64,000 nucleotides of DNA. Source: Pseudomonas sp. MUP55 (GTDB lineage Bacteria; Pseudomonadota; Gammaproteobacteria; Pseudomonadales; Pseudomonadaceae). The stretch's first letter is position 1. Each line of letters begins with the position of its first letter. The stretch is from positions 4,092,001 through 4,156,000 of the forward strand of contig NZ_CP138214.1 of the NCBI RefSeq assembly GCF_034043515.1, written 5' to 3'. Shown in pieces: positions 55,250 to 64,000 of the stretch. A program made the translations under genes and the position numbers. Under the pieces are notes generated by a model. That model was given only the letters and a program-made list of their open reading frames with translations. It was not told the origin of the DNA and searched no databases.

Positions 55250-56391
55250 CTCCAATGCTTGAGAAAAAGCCTTTGGTAGTCATATTCACTGGGGCCAACG
55301 AACGCGCGATCGGCGCTTTCTGCCGATCTTTGCGGCGGGAGCATATCGACTTCGTATTGATTACGCGTAACGCAAAAGATTTGTTGTACCACACTCGTCT
55401 ACGTCGTCATTTATTTGCCCAGCGCACGCTCGACAGCCTGGACGAAAACGAATTCAAGCGCTTGTTGCTCGACGTCAAGACACATTACCCCGAACGCGCG
55501 TTAACCGTAGCTCCCAGTGCCGAGTCAATAAATCGTCTGTTACTTGGCATGCAGGAGTGGATGCATCACGAAGGCATACAAGGGATCAACGTCAGCTCGC
55601 AGATCTACGAGCTATTTTCAGACAAGGAAAAGCTCCTTGCCGCGGCGGTGACAGCCGGTCTTGAAATACCGCCACTGATAGAGCACCTATCTGAAAGTCA
55701 ATTACCGTTCGTGCTTAAGCCTAAAGTCGAGAGCATTGCCAAGGGTCAGCGTATTTACCCGCTGCTGGTGCGCAATGCTGCCGAATATGTCGAACACGTT
55801 GCTAGCTACGACGCTACACGCTATTTGATTCAACGCTATATAGACGGACAGAGCTTTTACTATCTTTATTTCCGCAACGATGTAGGCGTTCTTGCGCTGT
55901 ATCAGCGCAACATCGCCCAGCAGGCGGCTGGCAAGTCAATAGTTGCCGCCGAACTGGTGAGCTGCCCAAACAGCGCTACAGATCAGCGTCTGCGAGCATT
56001 ACTTGAACAGTATGAATATCGCGGATTCATCATGTTCGAAGTAATGGAAAGCGCTGGGCAGCATTTCCTGATAGAGGCTAACCCGCGCATGTGGGGGCCG
56101 ATGCAGTTGGCGCTGGAGAATGGCTTCCGCGCGAGTTGGCTGGTGCAAGCCCAGCATGACTCGCCACAGATGGCCGAGACTCGGCGTTTTCTCCGCTTTT
56201 GGCGCCGTGAAAAATATCTTTGGCTCGGCGGATTCGCCGGCCAGACACGCACCCAAATGCGCTTTTTTTCTGGAGCTCGGCTCTGGCTGTTACAGGCCTG
56301 CTGTTGGTTACCGCGCTATGACATCTGGTTCGCCACCGACAGCCTGAGGCTGTTTTTTTTCGAATTCCTTCGCTCAGGCAAACGCCAATGA
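55246..56391 (+). CDS. ATP-grasp enzyme of the glycan operon
   Basis: A 381-residue protein with the ATP-grasp fold. Nucleotide-binding features include FVLKPKVES (about 160-168) and the metal/ATP segment FLIEANPRMWGPMQLALENG (about 280-300). It overlaps the aminotransferase by 4 bp (ATGA) and the next gene likewise. ATP-grasp enzymes join a carboxylate to an amine or similar nucleophile, so acylation of the new amino sugar is a reasonable idea. The last 60 residues are hydrophobic and aromatic and may contact the membrane. I do not recognise a characterised relative. Confidence 0.8.
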   Translation: MTPMLEKKPLVVIFTGANERAIGAFCRSLRREHIDFVLITRNAKDLLYHTRLRRHLFAQRTLDSLDENEFKRLLLDVKTHYPERALTVAPSAESINRLLLGMQEWMHHEGIQGINVSSQIYELFSDKEKLLAAAVTAGLEIPPLIEHLSESQLPFVLKPKVESIAKGQRIYPLLVRNAAEYVEHVASYDATRYLIQRYIDGQSFYYLYFRNDVGVLALYQRNIAQQAAGKSIVAAELVSCPNSATDQRLRALLEQYEYRGFIMFEVMESAGQHFLIEANPRMWGPMQLALENGFRASWLVQAQHDSPQMAETRRFLRFWRREKYLWLGGFAGQTRTQMRFFSGARLWLLQACCWLPRYDIWFATDSLRLFFFEFLRSGKRQ

Positions 56392-57179
56392 CCAAAGAAC
56401 AATTACTGGCGCTCTATGTACACTCGGGTAAACATGCCAGCTATCAGCCGCTGCCTGCTTTTGTGGTCAAGCAGCTGGGAGTCGACGTGCCCGTAAACCC
56501 CCGCTGGCGCGCAGACCATGGTCGCCTGGACTACCTCAACGCGCATTTCGACTTCAGTGGTCAGCGCTTACTGGACGTCGGCGCCAATACAGGCCTGTTC
56601 ACCACGACACTGGCGCATACATACCCTGACAGCCATTGCGTTGCCTGGGAGCTGGATCAGAGCAGCGCGGATTTTATCCGCGCCCTCGCCGCTGAATTCA
56701 ACCTGACCAATGTCGAAGTGGTTCAGCAGGCGCTCGATTATCAGGTCGCCCAGACCATACCGGAACACTTTGACACATTATTGCTGTTCAACGTGCTGCA
56801 CCACGCCGGGGTCGACTTTGATGCCGCGCTGGTGCCCGACAAACAAGCACTGAACAGTTACATCCAGGGTTTCTTGAAAGCGTTGCGCCCGGCATCGGAT
56901 TGCCTCCTCTTCCAGATGGGATTCAATTGGGGCGGCGATACCGCGCAACCCGTAGCAGGGCGCAACGCATTGGGTGAGAAGCTTGCCTACGTAGAAGCGG
57001 CGCTGGTCGATACCGGATGGCAGGTTGAGCATGTTGGGTTGGTGCTGGATCCGCAGACCCGGCAAATAGAGCTATTTGATTGGGCTGGCGCCCTCGATAA
57101 GGCTGATGTTTGCGACCGCCTGGGCCGTGAAGGCAACCTAAGCGAGTTCTATCTTCGCCCTTTGTTCAAACTGGTATGA
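56388..57179 (+). CDS. Class I SAM-dependent methyltransferase
   Basis: A 263-residue methyltransferase. SAM motif I is LLDVGANTGLF (61-71), the acidic loop is VAWELDQSS (near 90), and motif IV is FDTLLLFNVLHHAGVD. It overlaps both neighbours by 4 bp. O-methylation of the flagellin sugar is the likely role; P. syringae flagellin carries an O-methyl amino sugar. The acceptor is inferred from context only. Confidence 0.85.
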   Translation: MTKEQLLALYVHSGKHASYQPLPAFVVKQLGVDVPVNPRWRADHGRLDYLNAHFDFSGQRLLDVGANTGLFTTTLAHTYPDSHCVAWELDQSSADFIRALAAEFNLTNVEVVQQALDYQVAQTIPEHFDTLLLFNVLHHAGVDFDAALVPDKQALNSYIQGFLKALRPASDCLLFQMGFNWGGDTAQPVAGRNALGEKLAYVEAALVDTGWQVEHVGLVLDPQTRQIELFDWAGALDKADVCDRLGREGNLSEFYLRPLFKLV

Positions 57180-60100
57180 ACATGACAACGATTCTCTCGG
57201 CCGAACGCTTACCGCTGATCAGCATAGCAATACCCGCCTACAGCCCTCGATTTTTTGAGGCGGCACTGAGCAGTGCGCTGAGTCAGCAATACTCCAATAT
57301 CGAAGTGGTCATCACCGATGATTGTCGCGGCGACGGCATTCGTCTAATTACTGAGCGTCTTGCTGAGCAGTCGGTTGTGCCGGTCCGCTATCTTCACAAT
57401 GAACAGCAGTTGGGCGGGATGCTGAATCTTAACCGTTGCCTGGAGGAATCCCGAGGCGAATACATCAAGTTTCTCAACGACGATGACGTCCTGCTGCCCG
57501 ATTGTGTGCCACGTATGGCGGCAGTACTGCAATCTCGCAGTGATATCGCGCTGGTCACCTCACGGCGCCAGCTAATAGATGCCCAGGGCGAGACGCTACC
57601 GGACATCCTGGAGACCACCGACGTATTTAAAGAAGACACCTGCCTGCATGGCGAGGACGTTATTTCGCTGCTTTGCGACTGGCCTGTGAACTTCATCGGC
57701 GAACCCAGCACCGTGATGTTTCGTCGAACTCAAATAATCGACAAGGTACCGCACATCTGTGCCCTTGGAGGGGTAGTTATCCGGGCGATCAACGACTTGG
57801 CGTTGTTCGTAAACCTGCTGCAGCACGGCCACTTGGCGTTTCTACATGAGCCTCTGTCGCTGTTTCGTCGGCATGCCGACCAGCGCCAGAACCAGCCCGA
57901 CATGAAGGAGCTGTTCATGCAGGGCAGCACACATTTCACCCAGCAGATCCGGGCACTGAAGCTATACCGACCGCAATTTCTATTACAGGTACGCCGCACA
58001 CCACTATCAGCCCCCCCCGTTTTCACACTGTTTCAGTTAAGGGGGGCTTATGTTGCATCCGATACCGTACCCGCCGCTTCACCAAGCAGCGCCGATGGGT
58101 ACACTCAAACATGTGAATTGCTGGAAGTGGAGCGGCCCTCTCTTGAGGACGGCGCCCCCCCGGTCGGTGTGGTCATCCACGCCTACCACCCCGACTTGCT
58201 ACAAAATATATTGCAGCGCCTGATTCAATTGCATGAACGTCTGCATTTATATGTTACCTGCATAGCGGGAGCGGAAAATGACATACGCGCCCAGTTAAAG
58301 GCTACGGGACTAGGTTATTCACTTTTTAGAGTAACGAACCATGGTCGCGACGTTTTTCCCTTCCTGCAGGTACTGCCGTTTCTACGCGCTGATAACATCC
58401 ATACGCTAGTCAAGCTGCACACCAAGCGCTCGCAGCACCTGGGCTCGGCCAACTCGTGGGCGAACGATCTTTTCGATGACCTGCTCGGCCCGGTGCGATT
58501 CCGTCAATCGATAGAGTATCTTGCCAACCCCACGCACCACCCCCTGCTTGGCACAGAAAAATACCGCCAGGAGGTGACCACCCGCCTTGCTGAAAACAAC
58601 CGTATACATTTGCTCGCCCTTGCCGCACGCGCCGGCATTGATCCACAACAAATCGATGTGTCGGATTTTTTTGCCGGAACCATGTTTTTCATACGTCTGG
58701 ATGCATTGGCCCCGCTGGAGCGCATGCGTCTGACGGCAGCCGATTTCGAAACTGAATGCGGCCAACTCGATGGCACACTCGCCCACGCTTTCGAACGTTT
58801 TTTCGGCGTACTGGGAAATCTCGGCAAACAGCAGCGCAACAACCACCTTTATAAGCGCTGGCTGGAAACCCGACAACTGTCCACCACCGAGTTCGAAGGG
58901 TTGCCGGCACGACTGGCGAGCTGGTCACATCAATCAACAGTCTTGCTGGTCCTGACCGATACCACAGGTGACATTGCGGCGTTACGCGCAAGCCTCGACA
59001 GCATTGACCGTCAGCTGTACCAGGCAGCTGCCATCGCAGTGCTTTCCAATGCCCAACCCTTGGGGGTGAAACCGGCCGACAATCTTGTCTGGCTACCGCT
59101 GGCGGATTCCTGGCCAAGCCAACTCAATGAGCTACTTCAAGGCATCCAGGTGGACTGGTGCTATCTGTTGCGCGGCGGCGACCAACTCGATCCGCATGCA
59201 TTGCTGCTGCTTGCCGAGGGAATCGCACTCAATCCAGGCATCAGCGTCTGTTACAGCGATGAAGACTCGATAACCGTATCAGGTTGCCAGGACCCGGTAT
59301 TCAAACCTGACATGAACCTGGATCTTCTACGCAGTTATCCATATGTGGGTCGCGCCCTGGCCTTTAGCCGCGAAGCAGCACTGAAGGCTGATGGATTCAA
59401 TCCCACTTTTGCTGAGCTGGCACCCCACGACCTGCTCTTGCGGCTCGTGGAGAGTCATGGGCTGGGTACCGTCGGCCACATCGCTGAAGTGCTGGTTCAC
59501 CAGGAAATCAACTTCGGCCAATGGCTTGGCGAAAACCAAGTCATCGTCCATTCCGCCGCTGTCATACAGGCACACCTCCAGCGGCTAGGCGTGGCTCACA
59601 AGTTGAGCACGGGCCCTCTTCCGATGGTCAACCGTGTGATCTACCAACACACGGGAAAGCCGTTGGTATCAATCGTGATTCCTACCAAAGATCAACTGCC
59701 TATGCTGATGCGCTGCATAGAAAGCCTGATGGGTAACACTCGCTACACCCATTACGAACTAATCATCATCGACAACAACAGCCAAACCCCCGAGGCCCGG
59801 GAATGGTTCAAAGGCATGGAGCGCCTGAACGATGCCAAAGTGCGCATCCTGCGCTACCCGCACCCGTTCAATTATTCTGCCATCAACAACTTTGCAGTGA
59901 GCCATGCGCGCGGCGAGTATCTGGTGCTGCTCAATAACGACACTGCGGTCATCGATGGCGACTGGCTGGGTGCAATGCTCCATCATGCTCAGCGACCGGA
60001 AGTGGGGATTGTCGGTGCAAAATTGCTGTTCCCCAATGGGAATATCCAACACGCTGGCGTGGTGCTTGGATTGCGCGGCGTTGCAGATCACCCGTTCATC

Positions 60101-61516
60101 GACAGCCCGATGCTGTCCAACGGCTACCTTCACCGTCTGCAAATCGATCAGAACTACAGCGCTGTCACCGCCGCCTGCATGATGATCCGTACCGCGTTAT
60201 ACCGGCAGGTGGGCGGGATGGATGAGGCCGGCCTGGGTGTTTCCTATAACGATGTAGACCTGTGCCTGAAAGTAGGACAGGCCGGTCAATTGGTCGTCTG
60301 GACCCCTTACGCGGTGCTGATGCATGAGGCCAACGTAAGCCAGAACAAAGTAGACAAGACCACACAGGAAGCCAAGCGCGAGCGGTTCAAACGCGAACAG
60401 GCGGTGATGTACCAACGCTGGCTGCCGCAACTGGCGAACGACCCTGCCTACAATCGCAACCTGACCCTAGAAGGCAGTGGTTTTGCCTACGAATGTCGTA
60501 GCGACGTCGGCTGGCGACCGTTCGCCACTCGTGCGCTACCCTACGTATTATGCTACCCAGGTGACTCATTCGGCAGCGGTCATTATCGGGTACGCCAGCC
60601 TTTTGCTGCACTTCAGGCCGCCAAGCTGGTCGACGGTGAAGTGAGTGACTCGCTTCTGCAACCAGTGGAACTGGAGAGGCTGGCCCCGGACACAATCATC
60701 TTCCAACGTCAGTTCAGCAAACCCCAACTGGAAGTCATCCAGAATGCCCGATCACTGTCCAAGGCATTTAAGGTGTACGAACTGGACGATTACATTCTCG
60801 ATATTCCCGCTGGCAATCTGACCCGCGCGCTGTTCCCCAAAGACACGGCAAAGCGCTTGAGGAAAGCTGTGAGCCTATGCGATCGACTGGTGGTTTCGAC
60901 TCAACCGCTGGCCGATGCCCTGAAAGGCTACAACACCGACATTCGTGTGATGGAAAACCGCCTGCCAGGCCAGTGGTGGGCTGGGCTGGTCAGCCACCGC
61001 AAACAAGGGCGAAAACCTCGGGTGGGCTGGGCCGGTGGATTGAGCCACGGCGCCGACTTGCGAGTGATTGCCGACGTGGTTCGCGAACTGGCCGGGGAGG
61101 TGGAATGGGTGTTCATGGGAATGTGTCCGACGGCCCTGCGCCCCTATGTGCAGGAGTTTCACAGCGGGGTAAGTATCGAAACATACCCTGCACGGCTGGC
61201 AGGCTTGAATCTGGACTTGGCATTGGCACCGGTGGAAGACAATTTTTTCAACGCCTGCAAAAGTAATCTGCGTCTACTGGAATATGGCGCTTGCGCGTTT
61301 CCGGTCATCTGCTCGGACGTACTCTGTTATCGCGGTAACTTTCCGGTGACCCGGGTCAAGAACCGGTCCGGAGACTGGATCGCCGCCATTCGCGAACATC
61401 TCGCTGAACCGGATGCCAGCGCCCAGTCCGGAAATGCCTTACGCAACGTGATACTGGACAAGTGGCTACTAAGGGAAGAAAACCTGTCGGCCTGGCGAGA
61501 CGCCTGGCTGCCTTGA
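57176..61516 (+). CDS. Giant multidomain glycosyltransferase (probable flagellin glycosyltransferase)
   Basis: A 1446-residue protein with five recognisable modules: GT2 domain (about 13-240; ISIAIPAYS, with NDDD at 101-104), RgpF-like domain (about 325-560; VVIHAYHPD, LVKLHTKRS), a second degenerate GT2 domain (about 587-820; YSDEDS near 693), a third GT2 domain (about 828-1080; SIVIPTKDQLP, LLNNDTAV, SYNDVDLCLK) and a C-terminal GT4-like part (about 1120-1446; GDSFGSGHYR, WAGGLSHGADL). No membrane helices are seen, so it is cytoplasmic. Placement between flagellin-associated genes supports a role in building and attaching the flagellin glycan. The start overlaps the methyltransferase stop. 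Confidence 0.85.
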   Translation: MNMTTILSAERLPLISIAIPAYSPRFFEAALSSALSQQYSNIEVVITDDCRGDGIRLITERLAEQSVVPVRYLHNEQQLGGMLNLNRCLEESRGEYIKFLNDDDVLLPDCVPRMAAVLQSRSDIALVTSRRQLIDAQGETLPDILETTDVFKEDTCLHGEDVISLLCDWPVNFIGEPSTVMFRRTQIIDKVPHICALGGVVIRAINDLALFVNLLQHGHLAFLHEPLSLFRRHADQRQNQPDMKELFMQGSTHFTQQIRALKLYRPQFLLQVRRTPLSAPPVFTLFQLRGAYVASDTVPAASPSSADGYTQTCELLEVERPSLEDGAPPVGVVIHAYHPDLLQNILQRLIQLHERLHLYVTCIAGAENDIRAQLKATGLGYSLFRVTNHGRDVFPFLQVLPFLRADNIHTLVKLHTKRSQHLGSANSWANDLFDDLLGPVRFRQSIEYLANPTHHPLLGTEKYRQEVTTRLAENNRIHLLALAARAGIDPQQIDVSDFFAGTMFFIRLDALAPLERMRLTAADFETECGQLDGTLAHAFERFFGVLGNLGKQQRNNHLYKRWLETRQLSTTEFEGLPARLASWSHQSTVLLVLTDTTGDIAALRASLDSIDRQLYQAAAIAVLSNAQPLGVKPADNLVWLPLADSWPSQLNELLQGIQVDWCYLLRGGDQLDPHALLLLAEGIALNPGISVCYSDEDSITVSGCQDPVFKPDMNLDLLRSYPYVGRALAFSREAALKADGFNPTFAELAPHDLLLRLVESHGLGTVGHIAEVLVHQEINFGQWLGENQVIVHSAAVIQAHLQRLGVAHKLSTGPLPMVNRVIYQHTGKPLVSIVIPTKDQLPMLMRCIESLMGNTRYTHYELIIIDNNSQTPEAREWFKGMERLNDAKVRILRYPHPFNYSAINNFAVSHARGEYLVLLNNDTAVIDGDWLGAMLHHAQRPEVGIVGAKLLFPNGNIQHAGVVLGLRGVADHPFIDSPMLSNGYLHRLQIDQNYSAVTAACMMIRTALYRQVGGMDEAGLGVSYNDVDLCLKVGQAGQLVVWTPYAVLMHEANVSQNKVDKTTQEAKRERFKREQAVMYQRWLPQLANDPAYNRNLTLEGSGFAYECRSDVGWRPFATRALPYVLCYPGDSFGSGHYRVRQPFAALQAAKLVDGEVSDSLLQPVELERLAPDTIIFQRQFSKPQLEVIQNARSLSKAFKVYELDDYILDIPAGNLTRALFPKDTAKRLRKAVSLCDRLVVSTQPLADALKGYNTDIRVMENRLPGQWWAGLVSHRKQGRKPRVGWAGGLSHGADLRVIADVVRELAGEVEWVFMGMCPTALRPYVQEFHSGVSIETYPARLAGLNLDLALAPVEDNFFNACKSNLRLLEYGACAFPVICSDVLCYRGNFPVTRVKNRSGDWIAAIREHLAEPDASAQSGNALRNVILDKWLLREENLSAWRDAWLP

Positions 61517-61536
61517 CCGGCCCGTTTTCAATGCTC

Positions 61537-61570
61537 AAAAAAAAGCCCGGGTGTAGTACCCGGGCTTTTT
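61537..61570. terminator. Bidirectional terminator between the glycan operon and fliD
   Basis: The stem AAGCCCGGGT / ACCCGGGCTT with a short GTAGT loop is flanked by A and T runs. It serves both the plus-strand glycosyltransferase and the minus-strand fliD. Confidence 0.92.
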
Positions 61571-61584
61571 GCATGGAGGCTCAA

Positions 61585-62976
61585 TCAAGTACTTTTCTGA
61601 TTGTTCAGAGCGTTGAGCGTACCCAATATGTTATTACTCTGCTGCCGCAATTGTGCAACAAGCGTATCCATCGCTGCGTACTTATTGGTCAGCGTGGTCT
61701 GGTAGGCGTCGATACGTTGGTCGAGTGCGGATTGTTGCTTGGCCAAGTCTTTGAGGCTGTCAGACAGCGAGGTAGAGCGAGTCGCTAGCAGGCCAGTGGT
61801 CGGCTTGGCATAGGCTTCCGTCGCCGAGGTCAAACGCGCCAGCAGGCCGTTCTTGCCATTGAAAATGCTGCTTATATCTGCAGCGTTGGTTTTCATGGCA
61901 TTGTCCCATTGCTTGTCGTCGATCGACAGCATCCCCGTGGTCTGGTCGGTTTCAACACCGAATTGGGCCAGGGATTTCAAGGTACCGCTGCCGGACATTG
62001 TGTTGAACTCGTTACGGATCGCCGATTGCAGCGTGCGCATGGTCGAGTCGCCGGTCAGGGTCGCCGCCACCGGGTCGCCCGCCGCGTTCTTGGTTACCGC
62101 TGTTTCAGCGGTCATCGCCTTGAGCAAAGCGTTGTAGGTATCGACAAAACCCTTAACGCCGGATTTGAGTGCGCTGGTACTGGTGCTGACGGAGATGGTC
62201 AGGGCGCTACGGACATTTGGATCCGACTTGTCGACCAAGGGAGACACCGTCAGCAACTTGATGCTGACACCGCTCACCGCATCGGTGATGTTGTTGGTCT
62301 TCGACTCAGCGGCAATCCCGTCAATGGTGTACTTGGCATTTTGAGGCGGGTTGACCACGCTGTAACCCGTGTCAACGCCCGAGTTGCCGGACAGGGTCAA
62401 GTCCGTACCCACACCGCTATTGGTGGAGGTCAGTATCAACCGCGAACCGTTAGAATCCGTCAGAATATTGGCACTGATGCCGGCGGTTCCAAACTGCGAG
62501 TTGATAGACTCTCGCACCTGCTGCAGGGTTGCACCGGGCGCTACGCTCACATCAAAGTTCTTGCCTGACTGCGAAATAGTCAGCGTAGTGGCGGTGTCAG
62601 TCTTGTTGACCACGGTAGATGCGCCACCCGCAAAATTGGCGGTGGTCAGTTTCGAAGGTTGGGCCAGCTGCGATACCACCAGCGAGAACGAGCCGTTTGA
62701 AGCACCCGCCCCTGCAGTCATGGTGGCAACTTTTTCATCCGAAGAAGTACCGACCAAGCCACTGAAGCTGTTATCGGTCCCCATGGTCTTGAGTGCACCA
62801 CGAAACGCATCCAACGCCGCTTGAATCTTTCCGATGGACGACAGTTGAGTGGTCGCTTTCTGCGATTGAGTGTTGATCTGAAGCTGTTTCGGTGCTTTTT
62901 CAGCATTTACCAGCGACGTAATGATCCCGCTGGTATCGATACCAGAACCAACACCACTAACCGTTGTACTCGCCAT
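61585..62976 (-). CDS. fliD: Flagellar cap protein FliD
   Basis: A 463-residue hook-associated protein 2. The N-terminal coiled-coil region starts TVSGVGSGIDTSGIITSLVN, and the C-terminal domain contains the heptad region ending near LGTLNALNN. The middle is variable, as usual. The ATG at 62976 was preferred over that at 62979 because spacing to GGAG is better. It caps the growing filament. It is followed not by fliS but by the convergent glycan operon. Confidence 0.94.
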   Translation of the reverse strand: MASTTVSGVGSGIDTSGIITSLVNAEKAPKQLQINTQSQKATTQLSSIGKIQAALDAFRGALKTMGTDNSFSGLVGTSSDEKVATMTAGAGASNGSFSLVVSQLAQPSKLTTANFAGGASTVVNKTDTATTLTISQSGKNFDVSVAPGATLQQVRESINSQFGTAGISANILTDSNGSRLILTSTNSGVGTDLTLSGNSGVDTGYSVVNPPQNAKYTIDGIAAESKTNNITDAVSGVSIKLLTVSPLVDKSDPNVRSALTISVSTSTSALKSGVKGFVDTYNALLKAMTAETAVTKNAAGDPVAATLTGDSTMRTLQSAIRNEFNTMSGSGTLKSLAQFGVETDQTTGMLSIDDKQWDNAMKTNAADISSIFNGKNGLLARLTSATEAYAKPTTGLLATRSTSLSDSLKDLAKQQSALDQRIDAYQTTLTNKYAAMDTLVAQLRQQSNNILGTLNALNNQKST

Positions 62977-63055
62977 CATCTTGCTCCTAATTCGGGAGTT
63001 ACCGCTTTCTTGACAAACAACTATCACGAACCGCAGCAACAAGTTTCATGCCAGG

Positions 63056-63406
63056 TCAGACCTTTTCGTCAAAGAGCACATGGCTGGCATTCGCCAGGTT
63101 TTGCGCCAACTTTAACGCTGTCTCCGACGGAATCTGGCGAATTACCTCACCCGTGTCGGTGGCAATGACCTTGACCACAACACGGTGAGTCGAATCATCA
63201 ATCGAAAAGTCCAGTTTACGCTGGGCCGATTGTACGAATTCTCGAATATCAGTAACCGCTTTTTCAAGATCAGCCCGTTCAGGCGCACCAGCGACTGGTG
63301 CAACAGCCTCGACGCTGGTTTTATCCTTGTTCGCAAAGGTAGCAGCGGGCACGCCTTGAGGTGCGACCGGTGGATAAGACGAGGCCAGCTTTACATTCAT
63401 GTCCAT
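63056..63406 (-). CDS. flaG: Flagellar protein FlaG
   Basis: A 116-residue protein with a variable N-terminus and the conserved FlaG domain (about 45-116; FSIDDSTHRVVVKVIATDTG, then EVIRQIPSE). It lies between fliC and fliD and affects filament length or morphology. The first ATG at 63406 has AGAGGAG 7 nt upstream; the TTG two codons earlier is less likely. Confidence 0.92.
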   Translation of the reverse strand: MDMNVKLASSYPPVAPQGVPAATFANKDKTSVEAVAPVAGAPERADLEKAVTDIREFVQSAQRKLDFSIDDSTHRVVVKVIATDTGEVIRQIPSETALKLAQNLANASHVLFDEKV

Positions 63407-63431
63407 GTCCAATCTCCTCTAAAACCTAAAC

Positions 63432-63463
63432 GACGAAAGGGCACGTAAACGCACCCTTCCGTC
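63432..63463 (-). terminator. Hairpin between fliC and flaG (terminator or attenuator)
   Basis: On the minus strand GACGGAAGGG pairs with CCCTTTCGTC around a loop of about 12 nt, and a modest T-rich run (GTTTAGGTTTT) follows. This is a plausible fliC terminator with partial read-through to flaG. Confidence 0.55.
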
Positions 63464-63481
63464 AGTTACCAATCGCGGTTA

Positions 63482-64000
63482 TTACTGAAGCAGCTTCAGT
63501 ACAGCAGATGGCAGTTGGTTAGCCTGCGACAGAATCGCGGTGGCTGCCGATTGCAGGGTTTGCTGTTTGGTCAACTCGGCTGTTTCAGCAGCGAAGTCGG
63601 TATCTTGTACAGTCGAACGTGCTGCAGTGGAGTTCTTCTGAATGTTGGTCAAGTTGTCTACAGTAGTGGTCAGACGGTTCTGAACAGCACCCAGACCCGA
63701 ACGTACGCTGTCGATACCACCGATAGCCTTGTCGATGACCGCTACAGCTGCCTGTGCATTGAAGGCACTGGTCACGTCGGTTTGCGCGATGGTAGTTTTG
63801 GTCGACGCTGCGGCAGTGCCGGTAGCGGCGAACAGACCGGTCACACCGGCACCATTCAATGCATAGCCTTTGGACGAGTCCAGGTTGACGGAACCAGTCG
63901 CGGTCAAGCCGTTAGCCAGGGCAACGGCAGTGCCGTATGCGCCGGAACCATCTTTGGTTGCGACAGTGATAGCACCGGCTGCAGTCGTTGCACTGAAAGC
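63482..64000 (-). CDS. fliC: Flagellin FliC, 3' part (cut by the window edge)
   Basis: The frame is open from the window edge to a stop at 63482, giving the last 172 residues. The C-terminal D0/D1 regions are typical: [20 protein letters not shown] and the end [20 protein letters not shown] with LLQ. The part near the edge belongs to the variable surface domain, rich in Ala, Gly, Thr and Ser, which is where glycosylation would occur. The start and promoter are outside the window. Confidence 0.94.
   Translation of the reverse strand, partial: AFSATTAAGAITVATKDGSGAYGTAVALANGLTATGSVNLDSSKGYALNGAGVTGLFAATGTAAASTKTTIAQTDVTSAFNAQAAVAVIDKAIGGIDSVRSGLGAVQNRLTTTVDNLTNIQKNSTAARSTVQDTDFAAETAELTKQQTLQSAATAILSQANQLPSAVLKLLQ

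Noticed and set aside
63035..63053. Sigma-54-like sequence before fliD, TGGCATGAAACTTGTT followed by GCT
   Set aside because: At correct spacing the near-invariant GC of the -12 box is GT; the GC that is present lies 3 bp too far. Possible but not supported.

Overview
The window is chromosomal DNA from a Pseudomonas of the P. fluorescens group. The evidence is high-GC coding with Pseudomonas-type FleQ, FleN, FlhF, CheA, MotC/MotD and ParC/ParP proteins, an AtuR/AtuA-F acyclic-terpene cluster, and many REP/REPIN palindromes of the kind common in P. fluorescens genomes. No rRNA, tRNA, CRISPR array or prophage was seen.

Layout. (1) 115-10022: an ABC-type periplasmic binding protein, then divergent atuR and atuABCDEF, which degrade citronellol/geraniol-derived acyl-CoAs. 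Large inverted repeats lie between atuR and atuA. atuG and atuH are absent at this locus. (2) 10096-16531: a DEDDh exonuclease, ppnP, a MOSC protein, a cheV behind a sigma-28-like promoter, a small unknown protein, a NarL-type two-component pair and a YegS-like lipid kinase. (3) 16786-31045, all minus strand: flhA-flhF-fleN-fliA-cheY-cheZ-cheA-cheB-motC-motD-parC-parP-cheW-DUF2802. (4) 31160-33360: an accessory patch between flhA and flhB. It holds an IS3-family element inserted in the centre of a REP palindrome, two tiny cold-shock-like ORFs, another REPIN and a 25-bp direct repeat. (5) 33371-52971, minus strand: fleQ, fleSR, fliEFGHIJ, hsbA-hsbR-hptB, fliK and fliLMNOPQR-flhB, with well-formed sigma-54 promoters before fleS, fliE, fliK and fliL. 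(6) 53142-64000: fliT and fliS, then a plus-strand, more AT-rich four-gene glycan operon (aminotransferase, ATP-grasp enzyme, methyltransferase, 1446-residue glycosyltransferase), then fliD, flaG and the 3' part of fliC on the minus strand.

How it works together. FleQ with sigma-54 drives the early flagellar genes, including fleSR. FleR with sigma-54 drives later basal-body genes. FliA, held in check by FlgM outside the window, drives flagellin and chemotaxis genes. FlhF and FleN set polar position and number. ParC/ParP should position the CheA/CheW arrays at the pole. MotC/MotD is a second stator. The operon between fliS and fliD probably decorates flagellin with a modified amino sugar.

The least ordinary parts are the glycan operon that splits fliS from fliD, with an ATP-grasp enzyme beside a sugar aminotransferase; the REP-centred IS3 insertion; the small cold-shock-like ORFs with the 25-bp repeats beside flhB; and the four tandem acidic motifs in the CheA linker.
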